Source of the DNA: Nitrososphaerota archaeon
GTDB lineage: Archaea > Thermoproteota > Bathyarchaeia > Bathyarchaeales > Bathycorpusculaceae
Assembly (NCBI GenBank): GCA_031283385.1
Contig: JAITBW010000003.1
Span: 1 to 14,145 of the forward strand
Direction of reading: 5' to 3'
Length of the DNA: 14,145 nucleotides
The notes beneath the pieces are model-generated. The model did no database searches. It had not been told where the DNA came from and was given only the letters and a program-made list of their open reading frames with translations. Below are positions 6,897 through 13,017 of this stretch, in pieces. A program made the translations under genes and the position numbers. Position 1 is the first letter of the stretch, and each line of letters opens with the position of its first letter.

Positions 6897-8054
6897 ATGA
6901 ACCGAAAGAGTATAGCACCGTTTCTTCTATGTATATTTCTAATAATTGTACTTCTTGTTAGCCTACAAATTTTTCCTAGCCGCACTAGTACTACACGACA
7001 TACAGGGGATATTTACGTGGGTATAGATGCTGCATATGATAACATGGATGAGTTAAAAGCACGCATAGATCAAGTCAAAGATTATACTAACATCTTTATC
7101 CTAGGCAGCACCGGCATCACTCTTAATGAGACAAAACTTAATGAAATGTGTACGTACATCAGTGAACGTGGTCTTAATTTTGCTACTTATACACATACTA
7201 CCGAAAACACTGCTATAGATTTCAATCAATCCGCTTGGACAACTTATGCTAAGCAACATTTTGGCGATAGCTTTTTGGGATTGTATAGTTACGATGAACC
7301 TGGCGGACACCAAATAGACGCTGACGATCCCTACATGATAGTTCCAGAAGCAAATGATTACTCTGATGCCGCTAACAGATACACAAATAACCTGCATAAT
7401 TATTTATCCGAATTTCTTGCTCTAAACTCCCCACTTATAACTTCTGATTACACCCTATATGAATACAATTACCGCGCAGGATATGACATCGTTCTGGTAG
7501 AGTACGCCTGGAATCACAGCAGAGTAATAAACACAGCCTTATGCCGAGGATCAGCTACAATGCACAACAAAGAATGGGGAGTAATGCTAACTTACACATA
7601 CGATAACGCCCCATATCTAAGCTCGGGACCTGAACTATATCAAGACATGATAACCGCATATCAAAACGGCGCTAAATACATCTTAATTTTTGACTACACA
7701 ATGAACGATGAAACCGGAATATCCTCTGGGATACTCCAACAAGAACATTTAGACGCACTCAAACAGTTCTGGGAATACGTCAAAAAACATCCTCAACCAA
7801 ACAACCCTGTTAATGAACGTGTAGCATATGTACTACCACCTAACTTCGGCTATGGTTTCCGCGGACCAGACGATTGGTTTTGGGGTCTGTGGAAAAATAA
7901 CACTATTTCAAACCAAATTTGGCAAGATATAAACACATACACCCAACAGTATGACCAAAAACTCGACATAATATACGCTGATACTCCTAACTTTGACCAT
8001 TGGGCTTACAACAAACTTATCTATTGGAATGGCACAGTACAAACAAAACCATAA
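6897..8054 (+). CDS. Exported protein of unknown function, TIM-barrel glycosidase-like layout
   Basis: I do not recognise a named family. The 385-residue product begins MNRKS and has one hydrophobic segment (about 8-26), so it is exported or membrane-tethered with its body outside. The rest alternates short hydrophobic strands with helices, as in a TIM barrel: IYVGIDAAYD (39-48), NIFILGS (65-71), FLGLYSYDEPGG (127-137), YDIVLVEYAW (196-205), WGVMLTYTYD (227-236) and YILIFDYTM (261-269). The two acidic sites at strand ends, D133/E134 in YDEPGG and E202 in VEYAW, sit where retaining glycoside hydrolases place catalytic acids. That is analogy, not proof. The C-terminus is rich in Trp, Tyr and Asn. 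It lies 22 bases after the propeller gene with no terminator between, so the two are probably co-transcribed and may act together at the cell surface. Confidence 0.75.
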   Translation: MNRKSIAPFLLCIFLIIVLLVSLQIFPSRTSTTRHTGDIYVGIDAAYDNMDELKARIDQVKDYTNIFILGSTGITLNETKLNEMCTYISERGLNFATYTHTTENTAIDFNQSAWTTYAKQHFGDSFLGLYSYDEPGGHQIDADDPYMIVPEANDYSDAANRYTNNLHNYLSEFLALNSPLITSDYTLYEYNYRAGYDIVLVEYAWNHSRVINTALCRGSATMHNKEWGVMLTYTYDNAPYLSSGPELYQDMITAYQNGAKYILIFDYTMNDETGISSGILQQEHLDALKQFWEYVKKHPQPNNPVNERVAYVLPPNFGYGFRGPDDWFWGLWKNNTISNQIWQDINTYTQQYDQKLDIIYADTPNFDHWAYNKLIYWNGTVQTKP

Positions 8055-8090
8055 AATTATAAATTATTACATTCAGCTATCAACTATATT

Positions 8091-8113
8091 ATTAGCTTAA
8101 AGGGCTAATTAGC
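8091..8113. repeat. Overlapping palindromes between the barrel protein and HemW-like genes
   Basis: ATTAGC (8091-8096), GCTAAT (8104-8109) and ATTAGC (8108-8113) lie close together. The last two overlap into a perfect 10-base palindrome GCTAATTAGC (8104-8113). The first two can form a 6-base-pair stem with a 7-base loop. The cluster sits just upstream of the TATA-like box for the HemW-like gene, so it could be an operator or, less likely, an end-of-transcript hairpin. Confidence 0.4.
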
Positions 8114-8119
8114 AGAAAC

Positions 8120-8127
8120 TTTATTAT
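8120..8127 (+). promoter_or_regulatory. TATA-like box for the HemW-like gene
   Basis: TTTATTAT is centred about 26 bases before a plausible transcript start near 8150, which leaves just enough leader for the ribosome-binding site GAGGAG at 8156-8161. Confidence 0.45.
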
Positions 8128-8155
8128 TGTAACAAGGTCATTTTAAAAAACAATT

Positions 8156-8161
8156 GAGGAG
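8156..8161 (+). promoter_or_regulatory. Strong ribosome-binding site of the HemW-like gene
   Basis: GAGGAG lies 7 bases before the ATG at 8169 and fixes that start. Confidence 0.75.
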
Positions 8162-8168
8162 AAAATAA

Positions 8169-9479
8169 ATGAAAACCCCGGCGACTGAACAAGCAGGTGC
8201 CTATGATCTGAGAACAAATTGGCCGCCTTATACATACAGAGATTACCCTGAAATTAAACCTGAAACATACGAAGCGTTTCTAAACTTTTTAGACACAGAA
8301 AACACGTCAAAACGCTTAATGGAACTACAACCATGGGTATCTATATGCGACTCTCGTTGCTCATTTTGCTATTTCCCAACTACCGCAACAAGCAAAGCAC
8401 GTATAGAACCCTATCTTGCAGCACTAAAAAAAGAACTAGACATGTACGCTAAAACAAAATACTTACAAACAAGCGTTTTCGACGAAATTGTTCTAGGCGG
8501 AGGAACACCCAGCGTTTTGACCGCAGAACAAATGATCGATCTAATAGAATATTGCAAAGCACGCTTCAACGTAACTGATGAATATTTTATAAAAGTTACC
8601 GGTTCCTCAAAAAGCTTTGACCGCCACAAAATTATAAAACTTGCCGAGTACGGCACCTTCCAAATGGACATGGGCGCACAAACTTTCGATAACACTTTGC
8701 GAAAAGCCTTCTGCTTACCCGATCCAGCAGAACAAGTTGAAGAAGCAATTAAGCTTGCACGAAAACTAGGTATGTGCGTTTGTGCAGACATACTTTACAA
8801 CCTACCAGGTCAAACTATGGAATCTTGGATAGACACACTAAAAAAATGCATAGATTTAGACATTGAAGTTGACGTTTACGCCTTAGAAGTTGTCTCTGGT
8901 ACCATTTTAGATACACAAATAAAAGCAGGCAAAATGCCTCCACCAGGCAATGTGGAACATGAGACACAAATGTATCTAACAGCTTATCAAATGTTAACCG
9001 ATGCAGGATACAAAGCTGTTGGGCATGATAGATTCTCTCGTGAACCTTGGCACTTCAAAGAATCTTGTCTTAATGGCTGGCCTTTTGCAGCACAATTAAC
9101 CACAGGCGCAGGTTGCTTTATGGGCTACTTTGAAACCTTTTCTTACTCTAACATTGAAGATATTGACCAATACATGGACGCAGTAAACGCTGGCAGATTG
9201 CCCATAAACAAAATTAGCGAATCTACCACAGAAGAAATGATGCAAAAAGTAATGACCAGACTCTATCTACGTTTACCAGTTGATAAAATCGAATTCAAAG
9301 AGCGATTCGGTAAAAACCCTGAAGAAGTCTTTGGATCGCAACTTAATCGGCTCGTAGAAAAAGGTTTACTTACCATCGATGACAAAGAAATCAAAATCAC
9401 CAAACTCGGCGACATTTGGAAAGGTAACATTGCATGGGAATTCGCAGGTAACCCGCGCGCTAAAAATATGCTCAAATAA
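8169..9479 (+). CDS. HemW/ChuW-like radical SAM enzyme
   Basis: A 436-residue radical SAM protein of the coproporphyrinogen-oxidase-like branch, which covers haem chaperones (HemW), anaerobic haem-degrading enzymes (HutW/ChuW) and relatives. The cluster motif is C60-x3-C64-x2-C67 (CDSRCSFCYFP). The extra cysteine two residues later that marks HemN is absent (F69), which points away from a true HemN oxidase. GGGTPS (110-115) is the family's SAM-binding loop. NLPGQTMESW, then the LTTGAGCFMGY segment with a following Y-x-D-A-V-N-A-G-R-L-P, match the HemW core. The C-terminal 90 residues look like the HemN_C winged-helix region. The core is preceded by about 55 residues more than bacterial HemW usually has. 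The gene has its own promoter and a strong ribosome-binding site. Haem or another tetrapyrrole is the likely substrate; the actual reaction is unresolved. Confidence 0.85.
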   Translation: MKTPATEQAGAYDLRTNWPPYTYRDYPEIKPETYEAFLNFLDTENTSKRLMELQPWVSICDSRCSFCYFPTTATSKARIEPYLAALKKELDMYAKTKYLQTSVFDEIVLGGGTPSVLTAEQMIDLIEYCKARFNVTDEYFIKVTGSSKSFDRHKIIKLAEYGTFQMDMGAQTFDNTLRKAFCLPDPAEQVEEAIKLARKLGMCVCADILYNLPGQTMESWIDTLKKCIDLDIEVDVYALEVVSGTILDTQIKAGKMPPPGNVEHETQMYLTAYQMLTDAGYKAVGHDRFSREPWHFKESCLNGWPFAAQLTTGAGCFMGYFETFSYSNIEDIDQYMDAVNAGRLPINKISESTTEEMMQKVMTRLYLRLPVDKIEFKERFGKNPEEVFGSQLNRLVEKGLLTIDDKEIKITKLGDIWKGNIAWEFAGNPRAKNMLK

Positions 9480-9506
9480 TCTCTTGATGACTTAACGCCA
9501 AATAAC

Positions 9507-9565
9507 AACAGGTACGCAAAGATAAATACCCTACAACACGATGTAAGGTGCTCTTTGTTCCTGTT
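9507..9565. terminator. Three-helix imperfect hairpin between convergent genes
   Basis: Nested complementary arms are AACAGG (9507-9512) with CCTGTT (9560-9565), CAAAG (9517-9521) with CTTTG (9553-9557), and ACCCTACA (9528-9535) with TGTAAGGT (9542-9549, one mismatch) around a 6-base loop. A TTTTTT tract follows on the plus strand at 9571-9576. The position between the ends of the HemW-like and CobD-like genes suggests a bidirectional terminator or a stable 3' end. A small structured RNA is also possible. Confidence 0.55.
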
Positions 9566-9579
9566 ATACCTTTTTTCTG

Positions 9580-10701
9580 TTAAGTGGTCATTAATTTTTT
9601 TATTACATTTACAAGTTTTTGGTTATCTTTGTCTGAGCGTACAGTTACGCGGAAGTATGTGTTGTCTAATCCTACAAAGGTGCAGCAATCTCGAATTAGC
9701 ATACCTAACTTAGTGGCTTCTTCTTTAATTTTAGTTGACGTAATTTTATTATTGATTATTTTTACGAGCAAGAAATTCGTGTCTGAAGGGAAAACATGTA
9801 ACCCGGGAATTTCTTTAAGTTGTTCTGTGAGTTTTATGCGCTCTTGTACGATTGTACGTTTGGTGTTTTCTATAAACTCTATATCACTGAAAGCCGCTAA
9901 GGTGGCAGATCCTGCGAGGCTGTTTATGCTCCATGGTTGTCGTACATCTAAGAGTTTGTTGATTAAACTTTTTGCGGCTACACCATAGCCAAAACGTATG
10001 CCTGGCATGCCGTAAAATTTGGTTACTGAACGGATGACAAATAGATTTTCATATCTGTTTACATAGCTTGCCAATGTTTCTGTTTGTTCTTTATCAGTAA
10101 ATTCAATATAATTTTCATCTATGCTAAAAATTACCTCTTTTTCCTGACAATATTCTACCAGATCAAGAATTTCATCTTTAAGGTATAATCTGCCTGATGG
10201 ACTATGTGGGTTGCATATGGAAACAATTTTGGTGTCAGGTGTTATGGCTTTTTTGATTTCTTCATTTTCCATACTGAAATCAGGTGATAACTGCACATAG
10301 ATTGTTTGACCACCTAAACGTAATGCTGCTTTTTCATATTCAGTAAAGGAGGGTACTGGCACTACCGCTTTAAAGTTAGTTTTTGAAAAAATTTCTGTAA
10401 TCATGTAAATAAGCTCAATTGAACCATTACCTAAAATGATGTTATCCTCGTTCACACCTGACTGATTAACATATTTTGCAATACTTTTACATAATTCAAC
10501 AGGATTTGGATCAGGATAAAATTTTATCAGTTTAACATTTTTTTCTACTGCCTCTATAGCTTTTGGTGAGGGTCCTAAATGGTTAATCGGACCACTAAAA
10601 TCAAGTGCTTCTTCAAGTGGAATATTGTATTTTCTAGAAAAACCCCAAACATCTCCACCGTGACTTACAAATCTTCTTTCTCTACACTCATTATTCGCCA
10701 A
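9580..10701 (-). CDS. cobD: CobD-like threonine-phosphate decarboxylase (PLP enzyme)
   Basis: A fold-type I pyridoxal-phosphate enzyme. CobD makes the aminopropanol phosphate arm of cobalamin from threonine phosphate. The N-terminal SHGGDVWGFSRKYNI and DFSGPINHLGPSP segments are the marks of CobD rather than of its relative HisC. The PLP site is complete: N164 in NPHSPSG, D195 and Y198 in DENY, K228 in SVTKFYG as the Schiff-base lysine, and R236 in GIRFGYG. An arginine-containing FRVTVRS segment near the C-terminus would bind the carboxylate or phosphate. The length of 373 is normal. The start is TTG at 10701, supported by a perfect GGAGGAG 7 bases upstream; no in-frame ATG is as good. The start overlaps the stop of the preceding membrane protein gene by 11 bases, so the two are translationally coupled. 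A histidinol-phosphate aminotransferase is the main alternative. Confidence 0.82.
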   Translation of the reverse strand: MANNECRERRFVSHGGDVWGFSRKYNIPLEEALDFSGPINHLGPSPKAIEAVEKNVKLIKFYPDPNPVELCKSIAKYVNQSGVNEDNIILGNGSIELIYMITEIFSKTNFKAVVPVPSFTEYEKAALRLGGQTIYVQLSPDFSMENEEIKKAITPDTKIVSICNPHSPSGRLYLKDEILDLVEYCQEKEVIFSIDENYIEFTDKEQTETLASYVNRYENLFVIRSVTKFYGMPGIRFGYGVAAKSLINKLLDVRQPWSINSLAGSATLAAFSDIEFIENTKRTIVQERIKLTEQLKEIPGLHVFPSDTNFLLVKIINNKITSTKIKEEATKLGMLIRDCCTFVGLDNTYFRVTVRSDKDNQKLVNVIKKLMTT

Positions 10702-11248
10702 TTTTTTTCTCCTCCATCAAGCTTGAAATTCTTTTCTCTATTTGAAGATGCGCTCTATAATGCGCGTTATATTGATTAACTATTTTGTATAGCCAATAGA
10801 TTATCCCAAAGCCCAGTGTCACTATGGTAATTGTTACGTACATTTTTATTGGTATCGTCTGTGTCATAAATATGCGCTCTGGAAAGGCTTGAGCAAGAAA
10901 TTTTTCCTGTTCAGCTTCGTGCATAGCCAAATCTTTAGACAGCAAATATGTGATTATGAAAACTGGAATAACCAAAATAATAGCGGCAGTCCAAATTTTT
11001 GCGTTCATTTTGTGTGGATATTTACTTTTTTCTGGTACAGTTTTCTTTTGGTATTGTAGATAACAAATTACTTGTTTTTCAAGTTCTTCTTCTTTTTTGA
11101 AATGCTTGTTTCTGTTTTCAATTAGACGGTAAAACATGGGAAAAAATACTAATCCAAAAGTAATTATTGCTCCTAAGAACCACATGGAAAACCAAATTTT
11201 TTTGTCGCTTTCTACTGGCGTAAATTTTTTGGGTTCCATGTTAAACAT
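10691..11248 (-). CDS. Uncharacterised three-helix membrane protein coupled to CobD
   Basis: I do not recognise the family. The roughly 185-residue product has three hydrophobic segments (about residues 20-41, 86-105 and 136-156 in a 186-residue reading). Between the first two is a charged, lysine- and glutamate-rich stretch (about 42-82), and a charged C-terminal helix follows (QIEKRISSLMEEKKIGE). It is too small and differently laid out to be CbiB, the membrane protein that usually works next to CobD. The stop overlaps the CobD start by 11 bases, and the CobD ribosome-binding site is inside the final codons. I prefer the ATG at 11248; a TTG at 11251 and an ATG at 11239 are alternatives. The promoter is the shared near-palindromic TATA element at 11291-11303, leaving a leader of about 20 bases. 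Confidence 0.72.
   Translation of the reverse strand: MFNMEPKKFTPVESDKKIWFSMWFLGAIITFGLVFFPMFYRLIENRNKHFKKEEELEKQVICYLQYQKKTVPEKSKYPHKMNAKIWTAAIILVIPVFIITYLLSKDLAMHEAEQEKFLAQAFPERIFMTQTIPIKMYVTITIVTLGFGIIYWLYKIVNQYNAHYRAHLQIEKRISSLMEEKKIGE
10709..10715 (-). promoter_or_regulatory. Ribosome-binding site that fixes the TTG start of CobD
   Basis: On the minus strand GGAGGAG stands 7 bases before the TTG at 10701. It lies inside the last codons of the upstream membrane protein gene (Met-Glu-Glu), so its use depends on ribosomes finishing that gene. Confidence 0.8.
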
Positions 11249-11290
11249 CAATTCATCTCTAACTGTTGATTATACTGCTTGAGTAGCCAA

Positions 11291-11303
11291 ACTTTATAAG
11301 TTC
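11291..11303. promoter_or_regulatory. Near-palindromic TATA element between divergent operons
   Basis: ACTTTATAAG with its flanks forms AACTT-TAT-AAGTT, readable as a TATA box on both strands. On the plus strand it is about 26 bases before a transcript start at roughly 11321-11324, giving an almost leaderless mRNA for the glycosyltransferase at 11327. On the minus strand it would start a transcript near 11270, about 20 bases before the membrane protein ATG. One element could serve both directions. Confidence 0.55.
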
Positions 11304-11326
11304 TTCCATTTAGGGTTATAAGTAGA

Positions 11327-12028
11327 ATGAACCCAAAACAAATGCTGGTTTCCATAATAATACCTTTGTATAATGAAGTGCAAACGATAGGAACCGTAAT
11401 TGAACGTGTTCAAGCAATTATGAAATCAACAGGTATAAATTATGAAATTATAGTAATTGACGATCATTCATATGATAATTCTCTTATGGTTGCTAAACTG
11501 TATCCTGTACGATTGTATAGTTTGGTAATACATGGCGGCAAAGGTATGGGGTTACGTGCTGGCTTTGCTAAAGCTAGGGGTGATATAGTAGTAACTATTG
11601 ATTCAGATGGTTCGCATCGTCCTGAAGAACTGCCGCGGTTGCTTTATCCAATTTTAAATAATAAGGCAGATCTTGTTATCGGTTCGCGATATTTATCTAA
11701 ACGAAGTGTGGATGCAAAAGAACTCAATATGTTTGGTGTTAAACTTTTTAATTTAATTATTCAAATGTTTACCGGTGTTCATGTTACTGATTCTCAGTCT
11801 GGTTATCGTGCAATGAAACGGGATGTTCTTGCTATTCAACATTTGAAGTCGTGTGGGTATGAAATCGAGACGGAAATGTTGGTGAAAACCGCTAAGAGCC
11901 GTTTTCGTGTATTTGAAGTGCCTATAAGTTTTAGGCAGCGTACTTATGGTAGTTCAGGTGTTGTTTATTTGCATGATGGTTTTAGAATATTTGTCTCCAT
12001 AGTTTCAGCACGGGTAAGGAAGGTGTAA
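11327..12028 (+). CDS. GT2 glycosyltransferase, dolichol-phosphate mannose synthase-like
   Basis: A 233-residue GT-A fold enzyme that likely transfers a sugar from a nucleotide donor to polyprenyl or dolichyl phosphate on the inner membrane face. Visible motifs are VSIIIPLYNE at the N-terminus, VIDDHS with D45 and D46, TIDSDGSH with the metal-binding D92-x-D94, the DSQSGYRAM acceptor-side motif, and EVPISFRQRTYGSS near the C-terminus. All are typical of DPM1/DPG synthases. It lacks C-terminal membrane helices, as single-domain DPM1 does. The start ATG at 11327 has no ribosome-binding site but follows the TATA box at the distance expected for a nearly leaderless mRNA. The next gene begins 2 bases after its stop, so it is the first gene of the glycosylation operon. 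The sugar is not determined. Confidence 0.9.
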   Translation: MNPKQMLVSIIIPLYNEVQTIGTVIERVQAIMKSTGINYEIIVIDDHSYDNSLMVAKLYPVRLYSLVIHGGKGMGLRAGFAKARGDIVVTIDSDGSHRPEELPRLLYPILNNKADLVIGSRYLSKRSVDAKELNMFGVKLFNLIIQMFTGVHVTDSQSGYRAMKRDVLAIQHLKSCGYEIETEMLVKTAKSRFRVFEVPISFRQRTYGSSGVVYLHDGFRIFVSIVSARVRKV

Positions 12029-12030
12029 AA

Positions 12031-13017
12031 TTGTCTGATGTTCTACCTAAAGTGTCAATAATTGTATCTTCAATGAATAACGCGGCAACTATTGAAGAGT
12101 GTCTGCAAGCATTATTGGCACAAAATTATCCATTAGATCATTTGGAAGTCATTTTAGTGGATGGCGGTTCAAAGGATAAAACTATACAACTTGCAAAAAA
12201 ATATCCCGTAAAAATTTGTCAAACGTCACTAAATTGTCCGGCGGCATATAATTATGCACAAAAAATTGCGCTTTACCCGATTTTAGGTTTTGTGGACTCT
12301 GACGCTAAAGTTGAACCCGATTGGCTAAAAAAGCTGGTTACTCGTTTAGATGAACCTGATGTTGGGGGTGTTAGTGGTTCAATTGATACTTGGAACACGG
12401 ATAACCCGTGGGCAAGAAGCATAGGATATGAGCTTAAGACACGTTACCGACGTATTGGTAAATACACTAAGCGTATAGCTACTATGAATTTGTTACTTAA
12501 AAAATCAGTTATAGAAGAAGTAGGCGGATGGGCAGAAGATATGCCAAGCCAGTACGACACAGAATTTGGCTACAGATTAGCTTTAAAAGGCTACAAAATC
12601 GCATATGAGCCCTCTTCGGTATGTTATCATTTTAATCGTCCTACTCTTCGAAAATTTTATCGCCAACAGTTGCAATACGGCAAAAACACATTACGACTTT
12701 ACTTTAAATATGGTGCTTTAGCGCAGGGCGACGAAATCACTGATGTTGGCATGAATATCCAGCCAATCTGGATTTTAGCAACAATAACTATTTTTCTGAT
12801 AGGTATAATACCCCGTTTACACTTTTTATGGTATATATCCTGCGCTCTGTTTTTAGTAATGTCTGTTTACTATGTTTATTCTGCAGCGAAAATCGCTGTT
12901 GAATTCAAAGATAAATCTGCAATGCGCTTAATTCTACTCTACTATGTCCGTTCTATTGCATGGTTTAATGGTGCTATAATTACAACAATAACACAACTAA
13001 GAGGTAGATACAAATGA
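12031..13017 (+). CDS. GT2 glycosyltransferase with C-terminal membrane helices
   Basis: A 328-residue membrane-bound glycosyltransferase. The GT-A domain shows KVSIIVSSMNNAATI, VDGGSKDKT, and GFVDSDAK with the D89-x-D91 metal site. MPSQYDTEFGYRLALKGY (171-188) holds the probable catalytic acidic residues, and HFNRPTLRKFYRQQLQYGKN resembles the post-catalytic segment of processive and cell-wall GT2 enzymes. Two clear hydrophobic helices follow (about 245-260 and 266-285), and a third is possible (301-320). The start is TTG at 12031. The nearby ATG at 12037 is out of frame, and a GGTG-type site (12023-12026) lies just upstream. The gene begins 2 bases after the preceding stop and overlaps the next by ATGA, so the three are cotranslated. 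Donor and acceptor are unknown. Confidence 0.88.
   Translation: MSDVLPKVSIIVSSMNNAATIEECLQALLAQNYPLDHLEVILVDGGSKDKTIQLAKKYPVKICQTSLNCPAAYNYAQKIALYPILGFVDSDAKVEPDWLKKLVTRLDEPDVGGVSGSIDTWNTDNPWARSIGYELKTRYRRIGKYTKRIATMNLLLKKSVIEEVGGWAEDMPSQYDTEFGYRLALKGYKIAYEPSSVCYHFNRPTLRKFYRQQLQYGKNTLRLYFKYGALAQGDEITDVGMNIQPIWILATITIFLIGIIPRLHFLWYISCALFLVMSVYYVYSAAKIAVEFKDKSAMRLILLYYVRSIAWFNGAIITTITQLRGRYK

Noticed and set aside
8411..8791. A 126-codon open frame antisense to the HemW-like gene
   Set aside because: It lies wholly inside a gene with clear motifs, has no ribosome-binding site and shows no domain-like sequence; it mirrors the codon pattern of the sense gene.
8169..9479. Oxygen-independent coproporphyrinogen oxidase HemN
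   Set aside because: The fourth cysteine of the HemN motif is replaced by phenylalanine (F69), as in HemW and ChuW relatives.
9584..9988. A 134-codon plus-strand frame inside the CobD gene
   Set aside because: It is antisense to conserved CobD sequence, including its C-terminal part, and has no start signal.
9580..10701. Histidinol-phosphate aminotransferase (HisC)
   Set aside because: The fold is shared, but the N-terminal HGGDVWGFSRKY and DFSGPINHLGPSP segments fit CobD better, and no histidine genes are nearby. It is not fully excluded.
10691..11248. CbiB (adenosylcobinamide-phosphate synthase)
   Set aside because: It is too short, has only three helices and shows none of the expected conserved loops.
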